A stretch of DNA of 64,000 bases, from positions 62,001-126,000 of the forward strand of contig NZ_NCSM01000019.1 in the NCBI RefSeq assembly GCF_002224125.1, written 5' to 3'. The first letter of the stretch is position 1, and each line of letters opens with the position of its first letter. Position numbers and translations under genes: made by a program. Of the stretch, positions 26,354 through 34,537 are shown piece after piece. The notes below the pieces were generated by a model. It was given only the letters and a program-made list of their open reading frames with translations. It was not told where the DNA came from and searched no databases. The DNA comes from Streptomyces sp. NBS 14/10. Lineage in GTDB: Bacteria; Actinomycetota; Actinomycetes; Streptomycetales; Streptomycetaceae.

Positions 26354-28234
26354 TCAGAGGACGAAGCAGGGGTCGTACGGTTCGGGGCGGCCCCCGTCGG
26401 CAAGCCCCCGCTGGACGCGCCACTGCCAGTGGAGTTCCGACTCCGCGGCGGCCTCCCCCAGCAGCTCCGCCTGACGGGCACCGGAGCCGCGGGCACCCCC
26501 GGTGGCCCAGTGGCCGCCGAAGTGCGCGACCGGGCTCCACTCGGGGCTGACGGCCGGGATCTCCTCCGCCATGCCCTCGTAGTCCGCCACGGCGTGGACG
26601 ACCCGGCCGCCGACGACGGTCAGCAGCGACTCGATATGCGGGATGTCCCCCTCCCGCACGGTGAAGTAGTCGTCGGACAGGATCGCGAGGTCGCCGAAGA
26701 AGCCCTCCCGCAGGATGCCCTTGATGTGCTCCTCGCCGGTCAGCGCGGCACCGGCCCGGGTGTACATGGTCAGCGCGGTCTCCCGGTCGACCCGGTTCTG
26801 CGGCGGCCGCAGAGCCGTTCCGCCCAGTGTCCGGCCGGAGATCAGCCAGTGCAGCGCGACCCAGGGGTTGTAGGAGGACACCCGGGTGGCGTCGGTGCCG
26901 GCGCCGACGGTCAGCCCGCGCGCCAGCATGGCCCGCACCGGCGGGGCCTCCGCGGCGGCGCCGAGGCCGTACCGGCGCGCGAACACCTCGCCCTGGAACG
27001 ACATCCGGTTCTGTACGGACATCGCGCCGCCGAGGGCCGCGACGCGGTCGAGGCTGTCCGGGGACACGGTCTCCGCATGGTCGAACAGCCATCTGTTCCC
27101 GGCCGGGAACAGACCTTCCGCGGCAAGCTTCTCGAACACCGCCAGGTCGCGCCTGATGGTCTCGTCGTACGTGGCGTGCAGCCGGAAACCCCAGCCGTGC
27201 CCCATGAGGAGCCGTACCGCCTTCTCGAACCCGGTCTCGTAGTCGCCGCTCAGTTCCGGGCGGGGCTCGGCGAAGTTCTCGAAGTCGGCGGCGGCCCAGG
27301 TCAGGTTCTCGCCCGCGCCGTTCAGCCGCAGCCACTCGTCCCCGTCCTCGGGGCGGACCATCTCGATCCAGCGGGCGAGGTCGTCGAGCTCCTGGCCGGC
27401 GGTCTGCGGAAACAGGTGGTAGGCGATACGCAGCGTCAGCTGCCCGTCCCTGGCCAGTTCGGTGACCGTGCCGTAGTTGTCGGGGAAGTTCTGGAAACCT
27501 CCGGCGGCGTCGATCGCGGAGGTCAGCCCGAAGCGGTTCAGCTCGCGCAGAAAGTGCTGGGTGGAGGTCTTCTTGTCCTCCCCGTCCAGTGTGGGGGCCT
27601 TGGCGAGCGTGGAGTAGAGGATCAGCGCGCTGGGGGCGGCCACCAGCATCCCGTTGGGCTCGCCGTTCCTGCCCCGTACGATCTGGCCGCCGCGGGGGTC
27701 GGGGGTGTCCTTGGTGTAGCCGACGGCGCGCAGCGCCGCCCGGTTCAGGATCGCCGACTGGTACAGATGCAGGACGAAGACCGGAGTGTCCGGTGCGGCG
27801 GCGTTGAGCTCGGCGGGGGTGGGCAGCCGTCGTTCGGCGAACTGCTCGGCCGACCACCCTCCCACCACCCGCACCCACTGCCCCTTGGGGGTGCGGGCCG
27901 CCTGCTCCCGCAGCATCGCCAGGGCCTGACGCAGCGTGGGCACACCGTCCCAGCGCAGTTCGAGGACATAGTTGAGACCTCCCCGGATCACATGCAGATG
28001 GGCGTCGTTGAGCCCGGGGATCACGCGTCGGCCGAGCGCGTCGACCACGGTGGTGGCCGGGCCGACGAAGGGCGCGACCTCCGCGTCGTCCCCGACGGCC
28101 GTGACGAGGCCGTCGCGGATGGCCAGGGCGCCGGCGTGCGGGCGCCCGCTGTCCCCGGTGTAGATCTTGGCATTGCGGACGATCAGGTCCGCGGCATCGT
28201 CGGCGGCGTGCGGAACCAAGCCGCCGACCGGCAT
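26354..28234 (-). CDS. Metal-dependent amidohydrolase (YtcJ/NfdA-like)
   Basis: 626 aa from ATG 28234, which has GAGG nine bases upstream; an upstream TTG at 28258 is an alternative. The amidohydrolase superfamily metal site begins with G-L-N-D-A-H-L-H near residue 75. Other landmarks are the carboxylate region R-L-H-A-T-Y-D-E-T, W-L-F-D-H-A-E-T with a metal His, and the catalytic Asp in V-G-A-G-T-D-A-T-R. The C-terminal extension closes the composite beta-sandwich (V-V-G-G-R-V-V-H-A). The closest type is YtcJ/N-substituted formamide deformylase. It opens the operon. The substrate is not predictable from sequence. Confidence 0.88.
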   Translation of the reverse strand: MPVGGLVPHAADDAADLIVRNAKIYTGDSGRPHAGALAIRDGLVTAVGDDAEVAPFVGPATTVVDALGRRVIPGLNDAHLHVIRGGLNYVLELRWDGVPTLRQALAMLREQAARTPKGQWVRVVGGWSAEQFAERRLPTPAELNAAAPDTPVFVLHLYQSAILNRAALRAVGYTKDTPDPRGGQIVRGRNGEPNGMLVAAPSALILYSTLAKAPTLDGEDKKTSTQHFLRELNRFGLTSAIDAAGGFQNFPDNYGTVTELARDGQLTLRIAYHLFPQTAGQELDDLARWIEMVRPEDGDEWLRLNGAGENLTWAAADFENFAEPRPELSGDYETGFEKAVRLLMGHGWGFRLHATYDETIRRDLAVFEKLAAEGLFPAGNRWLFDHAETVSPDSLDRVAALGGAMSVQNRMSFQGEVFARRYGLGAAAEAPPVRAMLARGLTVGAGTDATRVSSYNPWVALHWLISGRTLGGTALRPPQNRVDRETALTMYTRAGAALTGEEHIKGILREGFFGDLAILSDDYFTVREGDIPHIESLLTVVGGRVVHAVADYEGMAEEIPAVSPEWSPVAHFGGHWATGGARGSGARQAELLGEAAAESELHWQWRVQRGLADGGRPEPYDPCFVL

Positions 28235-28510
28235 CGTAGGCACCTCGGCAGACTCCAAATAACGACATCGGGAATGCCCAGGACATTAGGGTTCGCCGGC
28301 GCCCCCGTATTGCCCGGCAGCGCACTGTTTCCGGCCCGACAGCGCACGGCGCGGCGCCGCGTCCCACGAATGGCGCTGCGGGGAAAGACCCGGTGCGCTG
28401 ACGGGCAAGAGTTTTCCGCCGGGCGCCCTAAGGTGACCACAGCAACCGGGAGATTTACCCCTTCATCCCGGCATTCCCATTCGTATCCCCGCACCACTCG
28501 GGAGCCCCAC

Positions 28511-29482
28511 ATGTCCGACGCCATCGTGCCGGTCCAGCCCGTCCTGGAGCCGGCCGCGGCCGCCTTCGCCGAAGCCACCGCCAAGCCGCCGTTCCTCTTC
28601 GACCTGCCCCCGGCGGAGGGCCGGGCGGCGGTCGACGAGGTGCAGTCCGGCGAGATCGCCAAGCCGGAGGTGGACGAGGAGTGGATCACCGTGGCCGGTG
28701 GTCCGACGGGCAGTGTCCGGGCCCGGATCGTCAAGCCGGCGGGTGCCACCGGGGAACTGCCGGTGATCCTGTACATCCACGGTGCCGGTTGGGTGTTCGG
28801 CAACGCCCACACCCATGACCGCCTGGTGCGTGAACTCGCCGTCGGCGCGGGCGCGGCCGTGGTCTTCCCCGAGTACGACCTGTCGCCGGAGGCCCGGTAC
28901 CCGGTGGCCATCGAGCAGAACTACGCGGTCGCCCAGTGGGTGGTCCGGGAGGGCGCGTCCAAGGGCCTTGACGGCGCCCGTCTGGCCGTGGCCGGGGACT
29001 CGGTCGGCGGCAACATGACCGCGGCGCTGACCCTGATGGCCAAGGAGCGCGGCGATGTGCCGCTGGTCCAGCAGGTGCTGTTCTACCCGGTCACCGACGC
29101 GAACTTCGACACCGGTTCGTACCACCAGTTCGCCACCGGATACTTCCTGCGCCGGGACGGCATGCAGTGGTTCTGGGATCAGTACACCACCGACGAGGCG
29201 CAGCGGGCCGAGATCACCGCGTCCCCGCTCCGGGCCACCACGGAGCAGCTCACCGGTCTGCCTCCGGCCCTGGTCATCACCGGCGAGGCGGATGTCCTCC
29301 GGGACGAGGGCGAGGCGTACGCCAACAAGCTCCGCGAGGCCGGTGTCGCGGTCACCGCCGTGCGTTTCCAGGGCATCATCCACGACTTCGTCATGCTCAA
29401 CGCCCTGCGTGAGACCCATGCGGCCGAGGCCGCCATCAAGCTGGCCGCGGACACGCTGGGCGCCGCGCTCAACGAGCGCTGA
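28511..29482 (+). CDS. Alpha/beta hydrolase, hormone-sensitive-lipase (HSL) type
   Basis: 323 aa from ATG 28511 with GGGAG upstream. The oxyanion-hole motif is I-H-G-A-G-W (variant of H-G-G-G), the nucleophile Ser is in G-D-S-V-G-G near residue 165, the acid is in G-E-A-D-V-L-R-D-E-G, and the His in I-H-D-F-V. It is a soluble carboxylesterase-type enzyme. It is transcribed divergently from the amidohydrolase operon across a 276-bp intergenic space in which I see no clear palindrome. The second hydrolase follows 31 bp downstream. Confidence 0.9.
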   Translation: MSDAIVPVQPVLEPAAAAFAEATAKPPFLFDLPPAEGRAAVDEVQSGEIAKPEVDEEWITVAGGPTGSVRARIVKPAGATGELPVILYIHGAGWVFGNAHTHDRLVRELAVGAGAAVVFPEYDLSPEARYPVAIEQNYAVAQWVVREGASKGLDGARLAVAGDSVGGNMTAALTLMAKERGDVPLVQQVLFYPVTDANFDTGSYHQFATGYFLRRDGMQWFWDQYTTDEAQRAEITASPLRATTEQLTGLPPALVITGEADVLRDEGEAYANKLREAGVAVTAVRFQGIIHDFVMLNALRETHAAEAAIKLAADTLGAALNER

Positions 29483-29513
29483 GGCTCGACGAGCGCTGAG
29501 AAGGAGATCTGAT

Positions 29514-30236
29514 ATGACCTCGTCCACCGCCCCGACCGTTCTTCTGGTCCACGGCGCATTCGCCGACGCGGGCAGCTGGTCCGGCGTCATCCGCGAGCTG
29601 CAGAGCCACGGCGTGTCCGTGGTGGCGCCGCCCAACCCGCTGCGGGGACTCGCGTCCGACGCCGCGTACGTCGCCTCCGTCGCCGCCCAGATCGACGGCC
29701 CCGTCATCCTGGTCGGCCACTCCTACGGCGGTGCGATCATCACCGTCGCCGGGGCCACCGAGAACGTCGTCGGGCTGGTGTTCGTCGCCGCGTACGTCCT
29801 GGAGGAAGGGGAGAGCCTCGGCGAGCTGCAGGGGCGCTTCCCGGCGCCGCCGCTGGCGGACAACCTGCGCCCCGCGACCTTCCCGGTCGAGGGCGCCGAG
29901 CCCGCGGTGGAGCTCACCATCGTGCCCGAGTCCTTCCCGTCGGTGTTCGCCGCCGACGTGCCCGAGGAGGTCACCAAGGTCCTGGCGGTCGCGCAGCGCC
30001 CGCTCGCCGCGGCGGCGTTCGACGAGCCGGCCCGGGCCACCGCCTGGCGCACCAAGCCCTCCTGGGCGCTGGTGGCCGACGCGGACCAGGCCATCAACCC
30101 CGAGGTGCAACGCTTCGCGGCGGAGCGGGCGGGGGCGAACGTCGTCGAGGTCGAAGGGGCCTCGCACGCCGTCGCGGTGTCCCAGCCGAAGGCCGTCGCG
30201 GACCTCATCCTCGAGGCCGTCCGCGCGACGAGCTGA
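29514..30236 (+). CDS. Alpha/beta hydrolase
   Basis: 240 aa from ATG 29514, with a perfect AAGGAGAT site six bases upstream. Short alpha/beta hydrolase: oxyanion H-G-A-F near residue 14, nucleophile Ser in G-H-S-Y-G-G near residue 71, acid around D-A-D-Q-A-I-N, His in A-S-H-A-V. It resembles the esterase/PnbA-type short hydrolases found next to monooxygenases and HSL esterases in Streptomyces. It follows the HSL hydrolase in one operon. A duplicated CGAGCGCTGAG copy sits between the two genes. Confidence 0.88.
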   Translation: MTSSTAPTVLLVHGAFADAGSWSGVIRELQSHGVSVVAPPNPLRGLASDAAYVASVAAQIDGPVILVGHSYGGAIITVAGATENVVGLVFVAAYVLEEGESLGELQGRFPAPPLADNLRPATFPVEGAEPAVELTIVPESFPSVFAADVPEEVTKVLAVAQRPLAAAAFDEPARATAWRTKPSWALVADADQAINPEVQRFAAERAGANVVEVEGASHAVAVSQPKAVADLILEAVRATS

Positions 30237-30264
30237 CGCCGCCGGCCCGGACCTCGATACGCAC

Positions 30265-30300
30265 GCAAGCCCGGCCGGGGCACTCCCCGGCCGGGCTTGC
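30265..30300. terminator. Hairpin terminator after the alpha/beta hydrolases
   Basis: A 16-bp perfect stem (30265-30280 with 30285-30300) with a 4-nt loop CACT follows the + strand hydrolase and precedes the end of the convergent LtrA gene; it can terminate both. Confidence 0.9.
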
Positions 30301-30333
30301 GGCTGTTATGAGGTCCGGGCCGGAGAGCGCGGC

Positions 30334-31506
30334 TCAGGCGGCCGCCGGCCGGCCGCCGCGGGTCACCGTGACGACCGCGGCCAGCAGCGCCAGCACGATC
30401 CCCGTGGCCAGGGCCGGCACCGGGGAGAACACGGTCAGCAGGACGAGGGCGGCGGCGACGAGGAAGGGCACCGACTCGCCGGCGCACTGCTGGTGGGGCC
30501 GCAGATGCAGCGCCCATACGGTGAGCAGGAAGACGGCCGCCGGAACGGCCACCATGGCACCGGCGACCTGCGAGGGCACGTCCGCGCGGTGGGTGACCTG
30601 GTCGGCGCTCACCCCCAGCCCCGCCCCGATGGCGGCCGCCGAACCGAAGATCAGGTAGTGGCCGTACGCCCACCGGAATCGTCTGCCGGGTGCCTGGTGC
30701 GTGGTGGCGAGCAGGGTGTGCGCGGCGCGGGCGAAGTACAGCCACCACATGGCGAAGACCATGAGCAGCCCGCCCGCCGCCACCGCGTACAGCGCCCCGG
30801 TGGGGTGTTCGTCGAAGGCGGTGCGGACCGCGGCCGTGGCGGAGGCGACGGACTCGCCGAGCACGATCAGCGTGAACAGCTCGTAGCGCTCGGCGATGTG
30901 GCGCGGATGCCAGGGCGTCATCCCGGCGGACTGCGCCCACACCGGTACGGCCACCTCCGCCACCACCAGCGCCGCGATGACCGGCACATGCATCGCGTCC
31001 GGCAGGAACAGCAGCACGATCCAGCCGATCTGACAGGCCACCACTCCGCAGGCGAAGCGCAGGGTGGTCCGGCGCCTTCCGGGGTCGGCCCGCGAGGCGC
31101 GCAGCCACAGCCCGGCCAGCGCGGTGCGCATCACGACGTACCCCAGGACGATGACGCTGAGGTCGTCCCCCTCGAACGCCCGCCGCACACCGGCCGCGAG
31201 GATCAGCGATCCGGTGATCTGGACGAACACCGTCAGCCGGTACGGGGTGTCCTGCGGGTCGTAGGCGGAGGCGAACCACGTGAAGTTCATCCACGCCCAC
31301 CACACGCTGAAGAAGACGATCAGGTAGTGCAGAACACCCGACGCATAGTGGCCGCTGGTGACCGCGTGGTGGAGGCTGAAGGAGGCCTGGCTCACGGCGA
31401 CCACGAAGCACAGGTCGAAGAGCAGTTCCAGTGATGTCGCCACGCGGTGCTTCTCACGCGGGTCACGAGCCCGCATGGACGGTCCGGTGGACGGTGGGAT
31501 TCGCAT
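30334..31506 (-). CDS. Low-temperature-requirement A (LtrA) family membrane protein
   Basis: 390 aa, about ten hydrophobic segments. The family signature is R-V-A-T-S-L-E-L-L-F-D-L-C-F-V-V-A-V-S-Q near residue 23, followed by W-W-A-W-M-N-F-T-W-F-A. Other landmarks are H-I-A-E-R-Y-E-L-F-T-L-I-V-L-G-E-S-V and H-Y-L-I-F-G. LtrA proteins are widespread in actinobacteria and their activity is not settled. The start is unresolved: ATG 31506 or the internal ATG near 31476. No ribosome binding site distinguishes them. Confidence 0.9.
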   Translation of the reverse strand: MRIPPSTGPSMRARDPREKHRVATSLELLFDLCFVVAVSQASFSLHHAVTSGHYASGVLHYLIVFFSVWWAWMNFTWFASAYDPQDTPYRLTVFVQITGSLILAAGVRRAFEGDDLSVIVLGYVVMRTALAGLWLRASRADPGRRRTTLRFACGVVACQIGWIVLLFLPDAMHVPVIAALVVAEVAVPVWAQSAGMTPWHPRHIAERYELFTLIVLGESVASATAAVRTAFDEHPTGALYAVAAGGLLMVFAMWWLYFARAAHTLLATTHQAPGRRFRWAYGHYLIFGSAAAIGAGLGVSADQVTHRADVPSQVAGAMVAVPAAVFLLTVWALHLRPHQQCAGESVPFLVAAALVLLTVFSPVPALATGIVLALLAAVVTVTRGGRPAAA

Positions 31507-31757
31507 AGATCATGTTCCTGAGTCGCTCGACGGGCACCTCCGCGATGACGGCGACCCAGGTCGTACAGTACTTCGCCGCCCGCGCACCCCGCCAGGGCGG
31601 CCCGGGCCAGGACACGGCCACGCTCATTCATCTCTATTACAGATAACAGTTGTCCTGGATCATCGCCGCGACAGGGGAAGCATCCGACACCTGCCGAGCG
31701 CTTGCACCCATGCGAGCGCCGAAGCAGTCGCTCCACCACCGCGAAGCCCCGTACGAG

Positions 31758-31793
31758 AAGGTGTCCGAGCCCATGAAGGTGTCCGAGCCCATG
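31758..31793 (+). repeat. Perfect 18-bp tandem duplication over the MFS start
   Basis: AAGGTGTCCGAGCCCATG is repeated head-to-tail at 31758-31775 and 31776-31793. Each copy ends in an in-frame ATG and brings its own AAGG, so the start and its upstream context are duplicated. Confidence 0.9.
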
Positions 31794-33047
31794 ACCACCA
31801 CCACCCGGCCCCTTTCCTCCCGCCCGACCACTCCCCCCGAACACCATGGTGTCCCGGGGTGGCTGGTGGCGCTGCTGGCCGTCGGCACCGGCCTGACGGC
31901 CGCCAACCTCTACTACGCCCAGCCCCTGCTGGCCTCGCTGAGCGATGTGTTCCACATCGACACCGCCACCGCGGGCGGGCTGATCACGCTCACCCAGATC
32001 GGCTATGTGGTGGGCATGCTCTTCCTGGTCCCGCTCGGCGACCGGTTCGAGAAGCGCCGGCTCGTCACCGTCCTGCTGGCGGTCACCACGGTCGCCCTGC
32101 TCGTCGCCGGTACGGCGGCCAGCTTCCCGGTACTGCTGATCGCATCCCTGGTCAGCGGGGCCACCTCGGTCGTGGCCCAGATCCTGGTCCCGTTCGCCGC
32201 GAGCCTGGCCCCCGACCACGCCCGGGGCCGGATCGTGGGCCGGGTGATGAGCGGACTGCTCACCGGCATCCTGCTCTCCCGCACGCTCAGCAGCCTGGTC
32301 TCCGATGTGGCCGGGTGGCGGGTGGTCTACCTGGGCTCGGCGGTCCTGATGGCGCTGCTGGCCGTGGCCCTGTACCGGGCCCTGCCCGAGCACGCCCCGA
32401 CCACCAGCGCCCCGTACCACCATGTGCTCCGCTCCACCGTCCGGCTGGTGCGCACCCACCCCGCACTGCTGCGCCGGGGGCTGTACCAGGCCGCGATGTT
32501 CGGTGCGTTCAGCGCCTTCTGGACCACCGTCTCGTATCAGCTCACCGGCCCGGAGTTCCGCTACTCCGCGATCGGCGTGGGGATCTTCGCCCTGGTCGGC
32601 GCCGCGGGTGCGGCCGTGGCACCGCTGGCCGGACACTGGGCCGACCGCGGGCTGGCGCGGCCGATGTCCGGTGCCGCCTTCGCCGTGGCGGCGCTCGCCT
32701 CCGCGGTCGCCGGCTTCGGACAGCACAGCGTCGTCCTGATCGCGCTGGCCGCGATCCTGCTGGACATGGCCGTGCAGACCACCCTCATCCTCGGCCAGCA
32801 CACCGTCTACCGGCTGGACCCGGCCGCCCGGGCCCGCCTCAACAGCGCCTTCATCGCCATCTTCTTCGCCGGGGGCGCGCTCGGATCGCAGTTCGGTTCC
32901 CTCGCCTACCGCGCGGGTGGCTGGACCGCGGTGGCCGCGCTCGGGGCCGTCCTGCCCGTCCTGGCCCTGCTCTACTGGACCACGGAGCACTGGACCGCGG
33001 AGCACCGGACCACCGGGCACCGGAGGGCCCGGCGCGCCGCCCACTGA
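31773..33047 (+). CDS. MFS transporter (drug/sugar-efflux type)
   Basis: 424 aa if the first duplicated ATG (31773) is used; 418 if the second (31791). Twelve transmembrane helices in the MFS pattern. The loop 2-3 motif G-D-R-F-E-K-R-R is near residue 84, and the mid-protein D-P-x-A-R-A-R region is charged. The family appears to be YjcR/AraJ-like efflux. No substrate can be assigned. It converges with the LysR regulator 58 bp downstream, across a hairpin. The 31507-31640 upstream space holds an AT-rich stretch (about 31625-31650) that may be its promoter. Confidence 0.88.
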   Translation: MKVSEPMTTTTRPLSSRPTTPPEHHGVPGWLVALLAVGTGLTAANLYYAQPLLASLSDVFHIDTATAGGLITLTQIGYVVGMLFLVPLGDRFEKRRLVTVLLAVTTVALLVAGTAASFPVLLIASLVSGATSVVAQILVPFAASLAPDHARGRIVGRVMSGLLTGILLSRTLSSLVSDVAGWRVVYLGSAVLMALLAVALYRALPEHAPTTSAPYHHVLRSTVRLVRTHPALLRRGLYQAAMFGAFSAFWTTVSYQLTGPEFRYSAIGVGIFALVGAAGAAVAPLAGHWADRGLARPMSGAAFAVAALASAVAGFGQHSVVLIALAAILLDMAVQTTLILGQHTVYRLDPAARARLNSAFIAIFFAGGALGSQFGSLAYRAGGWTAVAALGAVLPVLALLYWTTEHWTAEHRTTGHRRARRAAH

Positions 33048-33068
33048 TGGCGCACACCGGCCCGTACG

Positions 33069-33103
33069 CGAGCGCCGACACCCGGGGACGGGGTCGGCGC
33101 TCG
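33069..33103. terminator. Hairpin terminator between MFS and LysR genes
   Basis: An 11-bp stem (CGAGCGCCGAC at 33069-33079 with GTCGGCGCTCG at 33093-33103), loop of 13 nt, in the 58-bp gap between two convergent genes. Confidence 0.75.
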
Positions 33104-33105
33104 GG

Positions 33106-33978
33106 TCATACGGCCGCGGGGGTGATGTGGCGCAGCAGCGCGGCGGTCGCCGGTGGAGTCTCCCCCCGGGGCCGCACCACCATGACGTGCCAGCGCGGTG
33201 GGTTCCGGACGAATCGGCGCAGCGCCAGATCGGGGAAGCGAGCGGCGATCGACTCCGGTATGACGCACACCCCGAGGTCGTGCCGGACCAGTTCGGACGC
33301 CGCGACGATGTCGTTGACCTCGAAGGCCGGGACGCGCTCGACCATCGCGGCCCGGAAGGCCCGGTCCACCGCGGAGCGGATCGCCCAGCCGGGCGTGAAG
33401 TCGATGAACGGCATCCGGGCGACCTCGGCGAAGGTGACCTGGTCGTCCTGGGCGAAGCCGCGTACCGGCGAGGCCGCGAGCACCATCTCCTCGCGCGCCA
33501 GCGGCCGGACCAGCAACCCCCGCTGCTGCTGACGGTCGAGGGCCACCACGGCCAAGTCCACCGAGCCGTCGCGCAGCGCCTCCCGGATATCGGCCACCGG
33601 CCCCTGCCGGAGCCGGACCACCACCCGTGGGTGTTCCGCCCGCAGCCGGGCCAGCGCACGGTGCAGCCCGACCCAGACGCCCTGCATCGTGCCGACCGTG
33701 ACCTGCCCCCGCAGCTCGCCCCGCGCCACGTCGACCGCCGCCCGTGCCTGCTCCGCCGCCCGCAGCGCCGCGCGGGCGGCGGGCACGAACACCTCACCGG
33801 CCGGGGTGAGGGCGACCCGGTGCGTGGTGCGGTCGAAGAGCCGGGTCCCCATCTCCTTCTCCAGCGCGCGGACCGTACCGGACACCGCCGACTGCACCAC
33901 ATGCAGTCGCCGTGCCGCCGCGGTGAACCCGCCTTCCTCGGCGACCGCGACGACGACCTCCATCTGCCGCAGATCCAT
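33106..33978 (-). CDS. LysR-family transcriptional regulator
   Basis: 290 aa from ATG 33978, with GGGGAGTGGAG upstream. An earlier in-frame start at 34044 would add 22 unconserved residues. The LysR winged helix-turn-helix occupies residues 1-60 (M-D-L-R-Q-M-E-V-V-V-A-V-A-E, S-A-V-S-G-T-V-R-A-L-E, G-T-R-L-F-D-R). The substrate-binding fold follows (G-L-H-R-A-L-A-R-L, R-P-L-A-R-E-E-M-V-L). The gene is convergent with the MFS transporter, so it may regulate it, but no divergent partner is present. Confidence 0.92.
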   Translation of the reverse strand: MDLRQMEVVVAVAEEGGFTAAARRLHVVQSAVSGTVRALEKEMGTRLFDRTTHRVALTPAGEVFVPAARAALRAAEQARAAVDVARGELRGQVTVGTMQGVWVGLHRALARLRAEHPRVVVRLRQGPVADIREALRDGSVDLAVVALDRQQQRGLLVRPLAREEMVLAASPVRGFAQDDQVTFAEVARMPFIDFTPGWAIRSAVDRAFRAAMVERVPAFEVNDIVAASELVRHDLGVCVIPESIAARFPDLALRRFVRNPPRWHVMVVRPRGETPPATAALLRHITPAAV

Positions 33979-34192
33979 CTCCACTCCCCGACGGACGAGC
34001 CGTTGCGGCCATCTCCTGACGAGATCAGCACACTCACCGATCATCGCACGCCGGGATCAGCCGCGCCCCGTCGTCAGTGCGCTGTGGGGCAAGGCCCCGT
34101 GCACCCGTCGGCATACCACGCCCGTCCGGCGGGTTAGGTTGACCTGGGGCATGAGCCCCGTACCGCCTTCGCCCTTCGCCGAACGGAACACG

Positions 34193-34537
34193 ATGACAGA
34201 GCCTGCCGCCGCGCCCGTGCCCGTGGTCAGCCGAGAGGACCACAAGCGCCGCTACGAGATCCTGGTCGACGGGCAGCTCGCCGGTTTCACGGAGTACCGC
34301 GACCGCGGCGAGCAGCGCGTCTTCTTCCACACCGAGATCGACGACGCCTTCGCCGGACAGGGCCTCGCCTCGTTCCTCGTCCAGCAGGCGCTGACCGATG
34401 TGCGCGACAGCGGGCTGCGCGCCGTGCCCATCTGCCCCTACGTGGCGAAGTTCCTGAAGAAGCACACCGAGTTCGACGACATCGCCGACCCCGTCACCCA
34501 GGACGACCTGCGGTGGCTCCGTACGGCGCTGCGCTGA
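34193..34537 (+). CDS. Small GNAT-type N-acetyltransferase (COG2388-like)
   Basis: 114 aa from ATG 34193; an in-frame ATG at 34151 is the alternative. The protein is a truncated GNAT core: strand Y-E-I-L-V-D-G-Q-L-A-G-F-T-E-Y, the acetyl-CoA loop F-A-G-Q-G-L-A-S near residue 58, a helix, then I-C-P-Y-V-A-K-F-L-K-K-H. This size and layout match the small YidJ/COG2388 predicted acetyltransferases. Its 3' end overlaps the 3' end of lanM by 44 bp on the opposite strand. No link to the lanthipeptide is established. Confidence 0.88.
   Translation: MTEPAAAPVPVVSREDHKRRYEILVDGQLAGFTEYRDRGEQRVFFHTEIDDAFAGQGLASFLVQQALTDVRDSGLRAVPICPYVAKFLKKHTEFDDIADPVTQDDLRWLRTALR

Noticed and set aside
24926..28510. 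A very long plus-strand open frame (over 1100 codons) upstream of the HSL hydrolase
   Set aside because: It runs antisense to four well-conserved genes (DUF1275, DoxX, isochorismatase, amidohydrolase). High GC keeps the opposite strand open; only the part from 28511 is real.
29470..29505. Duplicated CGAGCGCTGAG between the two hydrolases as an operator
   Set aside because: It is a short duplication of the 3' end of the preceding gene with no dyad symmetry; likely a copying artefact of replication.
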